Source of the DNA: Lumbricus terrestris
Taxonomy: Eukaryota; Annelida; Clitellata; Crassiclitellata; Lumbricidae
DNA: 64,000 nucleotides
Direction: 5' to 3'
NCBI GenBank assembly: GCA_949752735.1
Contig: OX457036.1
Span: 94,443,198-94,507,197 of the forward strand
The notes beneath the pieces were generated by a model. That model was given only the letters and a program-made list of their open reading frames with translations, searched no databases and was not told the origin of the DNA. The translations under genes and the position numbers were made by a program. How positions within the stretch are numbered: position 1 is the first letter of the stretch; each line of letters opens with the position of its first letter. Positions 43,000 through 56,165 of the stretch are shown here, piece by piece.

Positions 43000-45900
43000 A
43001 TGGTTAATCTTCGTGTTAAACACGTCCACGTCAAAATCGTGTATTTTTTGCATTCTTTGATGTGCACCTTGTATATATCGTGCATTTTGTCGCAAAATGT
43101 TGAAATCATCTACGGCGAGGGTCTCAACGATATGAGTTCTACTAATCATGGCAGAAATTTGAACCGTCTCGCGATGCAAAATTCTCGGACAGAAATCGCT
43201 AAATGTATTACCGAGGGCTCGCTTCTAAAAAGTCTGAACCTCTCGCAGTTCGAAAGCAACTCTTTGGATTCGCCGATCAGGAAGAAACTAACCGACGCTG
43301 TTTTGAAAAGGCTTATTGAGAAATACGGACAAAATGAAGGCGAACTGTCTGTAAAAGGTTTAGAAAATTTACTTAGAAACATTGGACTTGTTGGCCAGCA
43401 GAGTGCATGCGTAGATTCATATGATGTTTCTCAACAGTTGCACAGTTCTCTTAATTTTGCAAGCTCAAATGATCGCAAAATATCGAACAATGATCGGTGG
43501 GCAGGTCGTGCAAGATCGAGACGCCACCAGAGATCGACTGGTAGATCTGTTGAAGATCTTATTTTAAACTCCGAAGCAGATGCTACCGTCCCAAGTGCCT
43601 CAGATGCTGTAGATGAAGAAAATTCCAGAAACCCGCAAAGAAATTTTGACTCTGATGTTACTCCTAAGGTGTGTACACTGTACAGTGTTTAGATATTGAA
43701 GCTATGTTTTATTACTGTGCCAACAAATAATCCAAACCTGGTGTGCTGTCATTTACACACTGTATAGATCTATAGATGTCTGTAACTGTGTACAAAGGCA
43801 TTGATATTAGTCATTGCAGATTATCAGTGATTTTAATTTACAAATTTTATTTCTTTTTAGATTATTTATATTGTTTTAGTAGCTATAGAAGAATGAACGA
43901 AAGTAAAAGTATAATTAGTACCTCGAGAAAATATTAGCATATTAGAAGATGCAAACTAAATTTTAAATAAAAGCTATTTTACAGTCTTTTGTATTGAATT
44001 ATTGGTAGAGAAACTTGTTATGTTGTATACATTGAATTACCTGCAGAGTGAAATTTTTTAATCTTATAGTATTATTTAATTATTGGTAGAGTACAATTTT
44101 TTAGTCCTTTTTCAATATTGAATTATTAGTAAAGCAAAACATTGTCTCGTGGTATTATTGAATAATTAGTCTATAGTAAAATTTAATGTTCTCATATTAT
44201 TTTTGAATTCTTTGAATAAGCTCCTGATCCTATATTAGCCTACAATTAGTGCTCACACTTTTTTTTCGCTCAGTGCCTTGATGCTCAACACTTTCTCGAT
44301 GCTCATGGGTTCCACTCCGAACTTCTCCAACCAGACGACCTTCTTGCCATCTGTCCTCTCATGATTTTCCTCCTGGATTCGAAGAACTGTTCTGGAAGAA
44401 CATCGGAGAGAAATCTGCGACGTTTCACACGGGATCTGCATTCCACCGAAGAAGAATGCGTTCGGTTGGGATGTGGTCCGTCGCTTTCTCATGTCCAAGC
44501 GACTGATGGTGACGCTGACCATGCGGATCACGAGAATAACACCACGAAGCAGAGCACAGCTTTGCCTCCAGCTTCAGGTAGTTGAAAAAATTTATTGCAT
44601 ATATATATATATATACATATGTATATTTGCATCCTTGTATTTATTAATGTATATTCATTTAGAAGTTTTTATTTGTGTATATTTTTTTATATTGTTGTTA
44701 TTGTTACTAGTATTGTATTTTAATTTTGTGTAAGCTATAAGCCGTGATTCTGCCCTAGGCTACCTGGTCTCCGGATTGTTCCATCCAAGCTTATTAATAT
44801 TTTTCTTCTTTTTATATTTATACCTAGATTTATTTATTTATATGCATATATATTTTGTAGCTACCATGCAATATAGATACTCTGTAACCAGATTTGATAG
44901 TCCTTGTTTATGGTAAGCAGTGAATGTGCTTTATTTGTTTAGTCTGGGGTTATGCCATCGCATCCTGTGCCGTGATCAGCGCTGTTGGACTTGTGGCAGT
45001 CGGAATCATTCCACTAATGCACAAAGTCATCTACAACCATCTTCTCCAGTTCCTTGTTGCACTCGCAATTGGATCTCTGACGGGTGACGCTCTTCTTCAT
45101 CTTCTACCACATGTGAGTAAGAATTGAGTTTTGTCTTGTATTACATTAAAACATTTATAAAGTGCCCGTAGTTGGGTGAACTATTGAAGGGCGATCCCAG
45201 GGCACAATTTATTTATTATTAACGCCACGAGAGAAGAAATTGGTTTTGAGAAAAGCAGAGGAGGAGGAGGGATTACCAGCTAGAGTTTGAGATTGAGTAG
45301 ATGGGAACAGCATATTCCAAAAAGAGATTCCAAAATGAGGTAAAGGACCAAGACTGAGCTATAGCTGCTATTGCATGAATAACTAGAAGATCAAATCTGT
45401 TTAAAGAGTGAATTGGATGATACAAAGAGGCTGAAAGAGATTGTTTTATGTTCAATCAAATCAATTGAGAAAAAATGCTGCAAAAACATTTTTGCCATGC
45501 TACATGTGCACGCTGTTTCCACAACAGATTAGATTAGATTTTATTAGATTAGGTTGGACTGAGTGAGGTAGAGATTGTGTGTGAGATCAGATTTGCAACA
45601 TTCCATTTACACAGGCTTTGGCTCCACACAGTCACAAGCCACACAGTCACAAGGAGACATCGAAAGACGTGAATGACACGGCGTCCAATCACCATGACGA
45701 CCACTCGGAGAGGGAGGAGAACGTCATCTGGTTGGGTCTGACGGCCGTCGGAGGGATCTTTCTTTTCTTCATCGTCGAACGACTTGTCGGTCTCTACTCC
45801 GACTGGCGACGGCATAGTACAGAACATGCAGATAAGCCAGTGAGTTGCAGATGTCTTTCAACTTGAAAAAGGTTACAAATGGATCATATTACTAGTACAA

Positions 45901-48900
45901 AAATATGCATTTTTATTCATTTATTTATTTATTTACTGGCAATTTGATATAGCGCTCCTTCAAGGTGTGTGTCCATAGATTCATAATGAATTATCATGAA
46001 CTGAAAATAAAATGCGGTTCCTCATTTATGACATTATTACTGCTATTATTACTTTTATTATTATTATTTATAATATTTGGTTATCTTTATTCTAAATAAA
46101 ATAATAAAATAATTATTTTATTGTTATTGTTCTTCTTATTCTGATGTAGAATACCTTGGATGCTTCGGATGAGCTGCCAACGACGGCTTTAGCAAATCCA
46201 CAAATTGACGAGATGAAAAAAGTTGGAATTAAACTCGCCCAGCACGAGGGAGTCCAATCCTGCGAGGAAAAACTAATGATGGTACATTCAAGTAAAGGTA
46301 TTGTAATCAAATCTCTTCCATTCCAATTTAATCAAATCAATCTTATGTGTATTGCATGGACATGTGGTGTGGCAGAAATGTTTCTGTGGCATGTTGTATG
46401 TAAATATGCACAGCCTCCTCCCACTATCCACTTTGTTCAACCAACAGACTTGACCTTTTGGTTCCTCACTCTAGAACTGCTATGTCTCAGTCCCTATCAT
46501 TTGCCTCAATTGTTCCTTCTCTTTGGAATGCGCTTTCTCATTCTGTTCACTCTACAATTCTGTCTGGCAGTCTCTCTTATTCCTAATCTCTTCCCAAAAT
46601 GTACTTCTTCTCAAGGAGCCTTGCAGACTGGGAGCGCTTCTGAATGGTTCGCCCTACTAGAAGTGCTTAAAAGGTTCAAGAATTACACTGCAGCAGAATA
46701 TCTCTAAAATATCTTGTAGTGGCTCTACAAAAATCCATTCATAACATCGGCTGTTTTTTTGTTGCGTTAGGGGTTCAGAAGTTGGCGCACGAAGCTCACG
46801 AGGAGATGCACCGAAACTGTGACCCAGGTACAAGCGAAGACCTTACGTCGTGGGATCACAGTCGCAACACCAGGGGGCACCAGCACAGTCACTCCGTTCC
46901 AGGGTCCGTGGCCTCCGTCGCGTGGATGGTCATCATTGGAGATGGTTTCCATAACTTTGCGGACGGAATTGCAGTTGGTCAGTATCTTAATTATCTTAAG
47001 ATTTTTTAATTTTTATCTTATAGAATTTAATTGACTTTTGCTAATTAAAATTTTATTTTATTGATTTTTGCAAAATATTTACTATTTTAAATATTCATGT
47101 AATTTCTTTGATTTTGGTAAATCCTGTTTTGAATATCGCATGATGTATTGCCTGTTCCAATCGTTCTTTACACAAGCTTTGTTTTTATGTAACATACTGG
47201 TATTCGTAAACAGCTGCTTGTTTTTCCAAGGCATGATTTTTAACTGCTTCACGGTGAATGATAAATCTACTCAATATTGAAATGTCCAAGATGTGGAAAT
47301 GGGGAGGTTTGGGTTTTTCGCCTCCACTCAGGGACACACCCCCCCGGGTGTGAGAAAGGGGGAATTGGCCAACCTCTGTTCTGGTGGCTGCCCTTTGTCT
47401 AGGTGCAAGGTTTGAGGTCAATAGCTGCCAAAATGTGCACATGTATTCTGCACATGCGAGCGTGTGCACACACACATTATAGATATGATGATGATGGTTC
47501 TCTGCCCGAAGGCAGGTTCATTGGCTTTACGCCCCTGGGGATGAGATGAGTGAGGTGGTTTCCCGTTGCCTTCCCCACAGACAATGATGGGTAAGCAACT
47601 TGCCCAAGGTCGCTCCGCAGCGGCTTGCGCCCCTGCGTCCCACACGTGCTAGCCCGAGATATCTAAATCTCTGAATGTCAACTCCCAGCCCGGAACTTGA
47701 ACCGCAGTCCGTTGCAACCAACAGACGAATGCCGCTCTCGCTTACCAGTGTAGCTAACTAGGCCAGTATTATAGATATACTGGTGTACAATGGTATTTAT
47801 AAATACATTATATATACTTTTATATATGTGCATTTATATAGGATGGAATCATTTAACTGAATTTGATTATTATTGTTAATACAGCATAAATTGTTATTAC
47901 AGCTATTATTTAGATTTGTGTTTTGTATGTGATTTTTTTTTTGTCTGGAACTTTTCCATCAGGTTCTGCATTTGCGAGTGGTTTTTCCGATGGATTGAGT
48001 ACTTCCGTCGCCGTCTTTTGCCACGAACTTCCACACGAACTTGGTAGGTTCTTTGGAAGTCTTGACTACGGCTACAGCATCATTTCATCAGTATTTTATG
48101 ATTATTATTGTTAATACTATGACAGTTGATTTAATGTTGTAGTAATTCATGCTTAGTTTGAGTCAGTTTAAATTGTTATTACAGCATAAATTTATCAACT
48201 TTATATTGCATTTTATGATTGTATGCTGGGTAGATAGAATTGTTTATCCCCCGGATGATATGTGCTCGGTATATTTAATCCGAGGGATAGATTAATTCAA
48301 GCACCAGACACTTTGGCGGGATAGAATAAATATCCCGTAACACTGGTTCTTTGCCTTGGGCAGTCCTAACAAGGTGCCATAGTAGGCAATGGCATTGTGA
48401 TATTGGATTGTGACAGAGAGGTTCTGGAACATAAATCCTGTTTCACGGAGTGTAATAATAGAGATGTGTGCTCTAGCCTACTGGTTCCGACAGAAATAAA
48501 CTTAAATATTGATTGGTTACACAAATGTGCTGCTTATTCTACCTAGATTGGCTGTTCAGTGCATTTTGAAAAGCAATTCTTTAAGTGAATGCAGCAGAGA
48601 TGGCAATAAAAACCCCACTGGTCATCTCTTGCATACGTGTAGAACAAAAACAGCAAAGCCATCAGGGTTAACTGTGGAGATTATGTCAGAAAAGCATTTT
48701 TTTTTACATATTTCTATTCCAGTTGACATTGTCACGAAAATTGTTTTTCATGTGTTTTCTGTTTATTTCTTCCCAGGTGACTTTGCCATGCTGTTGAATG
48801 CTGGAATGTCGGCCAAGCAGGCTCTCATCTACAACTGCGTCTCCTCCATACTCTGCTTCGTAGGGATGGCTTGCGGAGTTGCAGTCGGCAATATTGCGTC

Positions 48901-50113
48901 GTCTAGTCAGTGGATATTTGCGATGATTGCTGGAATGTTCCTCTACATTGCGCTCGTCGACATGGTGGGTTGAAGGGTCATTTCGGTGAAAGGTTGTCTA
49001 GTAAATTATCTGTGATATTTAATTATTATTATATTCGTTTATTGGTGAGAAAAATTGATAGAAACACCGCTAGCAGGTACAAAAAGCAATAGATCAAATG
49101 GAATATATGCCTAAGCTTGTCTTTGTCCACATCTGTTGAATTTATCGAGTGTAGAAATATTACATGGATTACATAAAAGAATGATTTAGGATTACCTATT
49201 TTATGTTTATGTACCGGGTTCATGAGATTAGAAAATTTGTCATCTTTAATGAGCATATGGTGGCGGTTATATAGAAGAGCTTTTGGTGAAATTTGAGAAC
49301 ATGTAAATATTCAGATATCCACCTATCAGTATGTTAATTATTGTATTGTGTCTGGACATTTATAGAGCACCTCTACTCTAGCAGTAACGACTATTCTCGG
49401 ATTCTCTCACGACTATTCAGGGATGCTCCTAGTATGAGCATTCCGAAGAGATGGAAAAGTTTTCAGGCAACAGAGTGAAATTGAATAAAGCACTAAGCAA
49501 GATCTCAGCCCGAATGTGTGTGGAATGTTATTTCACAATGAAGGACCACAGTTGGAAATGAGCGGCATTGAGCACTGGCTGTCCAGACTCTGGGGTTAGA
49601 GGAGGTCAAATCCTTCTCTAGAGTGAAGGGACCTTGTGTATATTCGTTTATTTAAAAAAAGCAACGGAAAGAATGTCATAGGTGTACATTAGTACAATTG
49701 ACAGTATGTCTACTTAGTACCTACGGTTAAGTTTGTTAAGATATGTTTTCAAGTAACATTCTTGGGGTAAAGTTCATCGAGTGTTTTAATGGGGAGGGCG
49801 AAATTGTTAACGGTTAACCCTTTGCCAAAGGTTATGTAATGGACAGAAATTGGATAATTATGAACCTCAATAGGGAGCAGTAGCTTATCATGTACAAGTG
49901 TACATATCGCATACATGTGTTGATTTGAGGATAATTCCATGTAGCTTTTCAATATGTGTCTACTGCCTTTTCTAGCTTCCAGAGATGAAATCGGTTGATC
50001 CGAAGAAGGGCGAAAACCCTCTCGTCCATCTCGGTTTGCAGTCGGCTGGAATGTTGATGGGTATCGGAGTCATGTTGGTCATCGCACTTTTTGAGGGGAA
50101 AATTCTCGTATGA
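43000..50113 (+). CDS. LIV-1-type ZIP zinc transporter (ZIP6/ZIP10-like), complete
   Basis: Membrane importer of Zn2+. Exons: 43000-43668, 44274-44577, 44943-45112, 45615-45839, 46150-46297, 46771-46977, 47963-48043, 48777-48964, 49976-50113. Junctions are GT-AG, phases close, and the product has 709 residues. A signal-like hydrophobic stretch ([19 protein letters not shown]) starts about residue 14. The long ectodomain has [20 protein letters not shown] as in ZIP6/10 and a Cys-rich part (CLDAQ...CPLM...C...CVRLGC). TM1 begins [16 protein letters not shown] His-rich loop ([17 protein letters not shown]) follows TM2. The metal site is HNFADG (566-571, TM4) and HELPHELGD (595-603, TM5), the LIV-1 signature with CHEL. 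The C-terminus is short after the last TM. The assignment to ZIP6 versus ZIP10 is open; invertebrates may have one ancestor of both. Confidence 0.93.
44597..44620. repeat. (AT)n microsatellite
   Basis: ATATATATATATATATAC in the second intron of the transporter gene. Confidence 0.9.
46470..46690 (+). mobile_element. LINE 3' end fragment in transporter intron
   Basis: A plus frame reads [20 protein letters not shown]; then GACTGGGAGCGCTTCTGAATGGTTC. This is the clearest view of the LINE 3' end that resembles the SINE tail. Confidence 0.7.
47475..47766 (-). mobile_element. Second tRNA-derived SINE family
   Basis: On the minus strand: A-box-like TAGTTAGCTACACTGG, B box GCGGTTCAAGTTCC, then GGGGCGCAAGCCGCTGCGG and ACCTTGGGCAAGTTGCTTACC. 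It shares the CORE-like ACCTTGGGCAAGTT with the 19932 family but has a different head and 3' end. It lies in an intron of the transporter gene. Confidence 0.7.
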
Positions 50114-51995
50114 CGTCGTCGTAAAGGCCACAGATGAAATGGTTGAATGATGGCTGGTGTGTACCGTGTGTACCGTCCTTCTCGTTGAGATTGGCAGCAA
50201 GTCGAGGATGCTTTGGTATCAATGCTCAGTCCATGTTGTCGCCTCTTCAGCTGTTAGGGTTTTGCTTATTTAACCAATGCGTGTAGTAATAAAATAATAA
50301 TAATAAAATGTTTTGGGGTCTTTTTGAACTTCTTGTGGCTACTTGTTGAAGTAGTTGTGAATTTTGAGAATCATTCCAGTCGATTTTGAAACTCTAGGGT
50401 TGAGGTTTTCCAGGTATTCAAGTCGTAAAGTGAGAGATTACGTAACTTGGTTAATTTCTTTGAATGCTCGACTCAAAAAATCTCAATTTCCTCTACAACA
50501 AATCTGTTTCATGTATAGAAAACTCTCAATTTCCTGTATAAAAAATTTCAATTTCCTATATAACAAATGTCTCTGTTTTCTCTATAACAAATATCTCAAT
50601 TTCCTGTATAAAAAAATCTCGATTTCCTCTATAACTGTTGTTATGTATTTAAATAATTTAATCAATTTCTTCAATCATTCGTGTTAAGAAATCTCAGTAG
50701 TAATTTGGTACTTATACTTGGTATCTTTCAATATCTCCATGTCATGATTTAGGTATATTGATAATTCAGTTTCATGCATATTATGCGTACCAATTTCTAA
50801 ACTATAAATAATTGGTCTGTAAATCTTGTTGAACTTTTATAACTGGTGGAGATAGTCCTTATTGCTGTTTAATTTAATCATTTCTTTCACTTGTCCTTAT
50901 TAATGAATAATTTTTTGAGAGTTTTAATAAACTAGGAAAATTCTAGTTTATTTCTTAAAACTTTGACAAATATTCCTTATTTTGATTCTGTTTTATCACA
51001 TATTAGGTGCTATTTTTAGAAGTTTTGGTAATGATAGAAAATTTATGCTTCACAGAGAGTTGAGTCGTTTGCTTTTGTTTTAATTAGCTAAGTATTATAA
51101 AGTAGAGATAAATGCAACAGAGTAAATCTTAGTTTTACGTAAGATTTTCTGTTCAGCAGGTTTACTTGTTTTTTCTTATCATTTACTAGTAATTTTCTGT
51201 AGGAGAATTTTAAGACTGTTTATTTTTATGTTCTCTCACATGTCCTTATTAATTAATAATTTTTAAGATATCAGTTCTCTTTTTCAAATACAAGTTGACC
51301 ACTTGGGTAATCATGCAAACACCTATTAGTCCAAGAATTTCAAGACTGTTTAAAGCATCATAGATTAAAAAGAATGTGTGATCTTATTATCAAAATCAAA
51401 GTCCTTCAGGACACATGAAACTATGACGCTACCATCAGTGTATGGGATCTTTATGTCCTAACATAGGAAACCGTAACTAGAATGTACGTTTGCAACCTGG
51501 CGTATCTCTGCTGTAAGCAGGTGTTAATCAGGGTGCTTTCTATTTAACGACATGTGCTGTGTTACGGCGCCGTAGAAATTGTCATCATTATGATTAGTTT
51601 TGAACTGCTGTTATGTGGGCTTGTTATGCAATTTGTGTTCTTTTGTGGAGATTCATCATACCTAGATTAACCAACATCGTCAGTTAAGTAGCTGAAGAGA
51701 TGTTGAGCCGAGAAATATTAAAATGTCTCAGGGGTCTTGTGTGCAGTGTTTTAACGCTAATTTTAACAGGCATTTGTTCACTTTGGTAATATATAAGGTT
51801 GTTGGCCCCCCTATCTTTTTTTGACAATTAATTCAGTTCATATATGTATTGTGATGCAGCTGTATTCATGGGTTGTTCTTACTCTGTTAAGACATGCTAC
51901 CAATGCCCGTATGTGTTGCGACATTTTTTTAATCTGTCGCCTTCTGTAGATCAGCAATCAACACATTTTTTTAACGATGTAAACTATTTCTGACA
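50114..51995 (+). other. 3' UTR and flank of the transporter gene
   Basis: AATAAA at 50288-50293, repeated at about 50304, is the first good poly(A) signal, about 175 bp after the stop. The rest is AT-rich with no frame. Confidence 0.6.
50467..50640. repeat. Tandem repeat, unit about 25-30 bp
   Basis: Variants of ATCTCAATTTCCTGTATAAAAA recur about six times. Confidence 0.75.
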
Positions 51996-51999
51996 GGAA

Positions 52000-52130
52000 A
52001 TATGAGAAACTGACAGAAAACTGGTTGGGTCAAATCATGATGGGAGACTCCCTCCTTAGAAGCATAATTGAGGGAAGGATGGAGGGTAAGAAGGCAAAAG
52101 AAAGACCGAGAATGATGTTATTGAACTGAT
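52000..52130 (+). mobile_element. LINE ORF2 C-terminal fragment
   Basis: A frame reads NWLGQIMMGDSLLRSIIEGR followed by MEGKKAKERPRMML, matching the LL--I-EG-I-GKR-RGRPR motif near the end of some LINE ORF2 proteins. Confidence 0.65.
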
Positions 52131-52329
52131 AACAAGGATTTTATAGCAAGTGGAAGGAGAGAGCCGGACAATGTGACGAATGGCACCATTGGATGTAGGA
52201 ACCTGCGGTAGAGAACCAGTAGAAGGAAGTATTTCCTTGTCAACCCAGACTGCACCGAGTACAGTACTTTTGCACCAAGTAAGTACTTTCGTGTGATGTG
52301 CTTCAACATGTGTCGTTTTAGTATGCACT

Positions 52330-53500
52330 AAACGTAGTCTGAGCAGCTGAACTGTGCTCTAGCCCCATTTTCCTATGTCAATTCAATTCGATCAATTCGT
52401 TTTGCATGTTGCTTCGTGCATCACGTTCCATAAATACTTGGGGTTGACATGCATTGTTGGCATTGTACGTTTCTGAGTATCAATTCCAAATCTTGGTACA
52501 ACAGGCATAATTAATTGCCATTTTCAGATCAGCTTTGTACAAATTACATCGTAGCTTTTCCGACTTTGTGTGAAACTGCCGCTAATCGGATATGTGAAGC
52601 ATTGTTTTGTCATGATGAACATTCACCAACGACGAGTTTGTAAATGTAAACTCCGAATTTTCCAAATCATACTATAGAGCTAAGTGCATGGCACCAGCTT
52701 ATTCATGAGCATTGCATCATATAAAAGGATCGCCCAGAGATTGAAGCCTGGTGGAGGTCCGAGTCCAGTTACCAGCAAAGAGTTTTCGAGCAGTAAGAAT
52801 ATTTTAACGAACGCATTAACGTTATATACCGTATTCAGGTATAACCATGTGGTAGAAAACATGAATGTAATTGTTACATTTACCTGAAGTTGCATAAACA
52901 TTGTGCTTAGTGCAGAGGTTAAGGAGGTGCTCAAGTTCTGGGACCTTATAACTGGCAGTGAAGCTTTCTGTGCTATATTATTACTGGGGAAAGTCCACTG
53001 AAATGATTCAGATTTAGGCAAATTACCTCGAATATTTTGCAGCAGCCTACTTGCCTTTTTCTCTAGCAGAAATAGATCAATTAAGTAATATTAGGGTCTG
53101 CTATGAGGAACACCTTAAATGTATTTGCTTGTGAAATAATGATTACGTTCAATACACTGACACTATATACATCGTGGATGTGAACAGTGGCAAGAAAATC
53201 TTGTTCTATTGTAGTGTTTGGTGTGTTCACATCTTGCAATTGAAGTAAAGTTTTGAGGCTCAAGTAATGCACGCGTAGCTGTGAAAAAGTTGGGACTAGA
53301 AGTAGCATACCAGTTTAGCTTTTAGAACGTTAAAGTAATGTAAAGCACTCGTGTGCAGTAGTGCCAATTCCTGAAAGTCGGTTCTTGGACGCAGTGTGTC
53401 CATGCATCACATGACTCTAGAGGGATTCCAATTTTCAATGATTGCAGTTTGATTGATTGCTGTAGACGGAATGTTAGTTTAACGGCTTTTATTTAGAGCA
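52330..53500. other. Intergenic sequence
   Basis: No coding frame or repeat that I recognise. Confidence 0.45.
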
Positions 53501-53509
53501 TTCCAAAAC

Positions 53510-53830
53510 ACATGTGCTGCGACACTTATTTGTGATTTTATGCTTCGCCCCTTCTCTGTCACTTTGCTGTGTCCTTTTAGATCCTCCGACTGGCTTGGCC
53601 TCTTTGTTCCCTGTGTCGGGATTGCCACGGCTCAATCCAGATGCTTTGTCTGCACAGGTCCCTTCCTACCATCCTTTCTCTCTGGTAGTCTTCCAGCTTT
53701 CTCTTGATTCTCAAATTCTGCCTTTTCTACCTTGGGGGGGGTGATCGCATTGGGAGCACTTCTGAAAGGCCTTTGCTGTGAGAAGCACTTTAATTATAAA
53801 ATGGTCATTTTATTTAGTATAATACTAATA
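53510..53830 (+). mobile_element. LINE 3' end fragment
   Basis: CTTAGATCCTC-like start, GGGATTGCCACGGCTCAATCC, then CATTGGGAGCACTTCTGAAAGG and GAGAAGCACTTTAATTATAAA. Parallel to the copy at 63410. Confidence 0.6.
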
Positions 53831-54349
53831 ATGACCAGTTTATATAGATTGTTTGAATGAAAGCTTATAAGAAAGTGTACATACTTGTCAATTTTATTGC
53901 ATGAACTGTTCGTATAGATGTAAGGAATAGTGAGGGGTTCGAAAGCAGACGAAAATTAAAGTATAAATTATGAGCCGCTGACAGACTTTTGAGTTTAATT
54001 GTATGAACTATTAACACACATGAAAGATTCATATGGACCAAAAGTTGTAATATGCCATTTTAAATAATGAATGGTTCATATATACCGCGATGTAAACGTT
54101 TGATGCTTTGTACAGTGATCTCAAAATTGTGTTTAGGAAATAGGGTAGCTATTGCTTACTGCGTTGAAAATTCGCTAACTAATGCGGACACCGTGTCTTT
54201 GTGGCAATCGGAGAATTTTTAGTAGAGTCCTGCCTTACTGTTTTCAGACATGTTATGCAAAGATGTGCTTTGTAACGAATAACTTAATAAATTGATTCTT
54301 CAATTTGTACGAACAGGATCTCATCCTGGAGTGTTTTATCATTTTCATT

Positions 54350-54496
54350 GGATAGAATAAAATGTTATCCGCTAATTCCTCAATTCTTCCATCTTTCATG
54401 TCGCTGTCCTACCTTCAGTCCACTTCTCCAGCTCTGCCTTCAAAAGACAGTCGACCCTTCAAAAGATTTCATCCAATCTGCAACATTTCTGTTCAT
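54350..54496 (+). mobile_element. Probable LINE fragment, target of the hAT insertion
   Basis: Sequence akin to the 53510 and 63410 fragments, interrupted by the hAT element at 54505 and possibly resuming at 55446. Frames are degraded. Confidence 0.4.
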
Positions 54497-54504
54497 CTTG
54501 CCTC

Positions 54505-55445
54505 TAGGGCTGCCAACCGTCCCGGATTCGCCGGGACAGTCCCGGAATCGACCCTGTGCGTCCCGTGTCCCGGATTAATCCCGAATTGTCCCGGAATTTG
54601 GTCCAGAGACCCACTTAGCACAATTATTGTTGCTATTAATTTTCTGCCCTCTGTTCAGACCTTTATGTTCTGCTCTCTATCAGACCTATTATCTATAGCC
54701 TACACTACATTGTTGGCTGAACATCGAGAGTTAAAGTCCTCAAAACTGTAAAGATCACTGATACTCGGGTCATCGGTTTAGCAAATTGTATCCAGTTTTA
54801 ATGCTTTTTTTCGAGAGAGCGTTCAGCATTATGAACGATCTGTTGTCTAACAATCGCAATTACCTGAGCGCCGATAGTTCACCGACCTTATTAAAGCACA
54901 ACTGTTAGCACATGACATGTGCTGATATCTGCGACTTTGTGCCCAGTGTTCTGGAACTGCTTAACGTAATGCATTGTAAGTAGGCTATGCCCTATAATAT
55001 ATTAGGTAGGCCCTATGGGTCCTAAGCAAAGATTCTATATTTATAAATTGTATAAATTGTCCTTTGGCCCTAAGTTTAATATAAATTCTGCTATCCGGTC
55101 GCAGACCTATGAGCCTACGACACCTATTTAAACTTCCCTCAATTTGGGCTCCTATAGGTCTTACTCTAATGAGCCTAGGGGACTGGAGTATGAAATGCTT
55201 CTTCCTGAGGTTGATTCTTGTTTTAAATTTAGGCTATGTCCTTCGATGATTTGTCTGAAATTATTATATACAAGGACTTTTTTTAGCAGATTGTAGATGT
55301 ATAGGCCTAGATTCTATTCTGGGCTGACACAACTTTTGTTACATTATGAGCGTCTGTACGTGGATTGTGTAGGCCTAAATTGGAAATGGCACATTGAGTG
55401 GCTGAAGGCGTCCCGGAATGGCAAAATCAAAAGTTGGCAGCCCTA
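54505..55445. mobile_element. Non-autonomous hAT element with 8-bp target duplication
   Basis: 941 bp. Terminal inverted repeats TAGGGCTGCCAAC (left) and GTTGGCAGCCCTA (right), flanked by CTTGCCTC at 54497-54504 and 55446-55453. The length and 8-bp duplication are hAT hallmarks. GTCCCGGA words recur just inside the left end, and one (GCGTCCCGGAATGG) lies inside the right end. A plus frame around 54816-54880 reads FERAFSIMNDLLSNNRNYLS, resembling the C-terminal dimerisation region of hAT transposases, so this is probably an internally deleted autonomous copy. Confidence 0.85.
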
Positions 55446-55949
55446 CTTGCCTCTAATCAAAACCCTCTGGTCTTCCAGATCTTGTTCATAGCATGTCTTG
55501 TGACAACCTCTGACCGATTCATCCTGCAAATATGTACAACTGTGGTCACAGGTGCTGTAACACATGCCTTAAATCAAACCTGGTGGCACACAATCAAATG
55601 AGTAGCGATCACTCCCTGATAAAGAGTCAAAGCCATATTGGCGACTATAGAAAATACATGCATTTATATATTTGATGTAACACAGCATACACTGGCTTTA
55701 CAGAAATATAGTGCCAGCATGACCCTATTCATGGGGTGTTTGAACCCCCCCTCAATGAAATAATGTAAAGTTGAAATATATTTACTTACACACGATACGA
55801 GAACTATTGGAGATTTGTTGATGTTGGGTGACAAGGATTTGGAATATGAGGAAGCGTTGAAAAGATATGGCCCAGCAACATGGAGAAATGGAGGAAACCT
55901 TATTGAAGCCTACAATAATTGAGGTTCTCGAATGGTAAAATAATGTACC

Positions 55950-56165
55950 ACATGCACGAGCACTTGTTATAGCGCCCCTTCAAGCTCACTAATCAGAGGC
56001 ACCCCCAACTACAGCACGAACACTGAATAGGGGTTTCACGCCGAAGCGCATGAGCAATTGCAAGTGAAGGACTTGCTCAAGGTCCTACGCAGCGGTCGAG
56101 GTGGATTCGAACCGGCAACCTTCCGACTCGAAGGCAACAAACATACCCCTACACTCCCAAAATAA
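55950..56165 (-). mobile_element. CORE-SINE-like element, minus strand
   Basis: Reverse complement of the 19932 family: B box as GGATTCGAACC on plus, CAAGTCCTTCACTTGC-type CORE, tail AGCGCCCCTTCAAGCTC, and ACTTGTTATAGCG. More diverged than the other two full copies. Confidence 0.75.

Noticed and set aside
48246..48290. Inverted repeat TATCCCCCGGAT / ATCCGAGGGATA in a transporter intron
   Set aside because: Short, with a mismatch and no target-site duplication; may be chance or an old transposon end.
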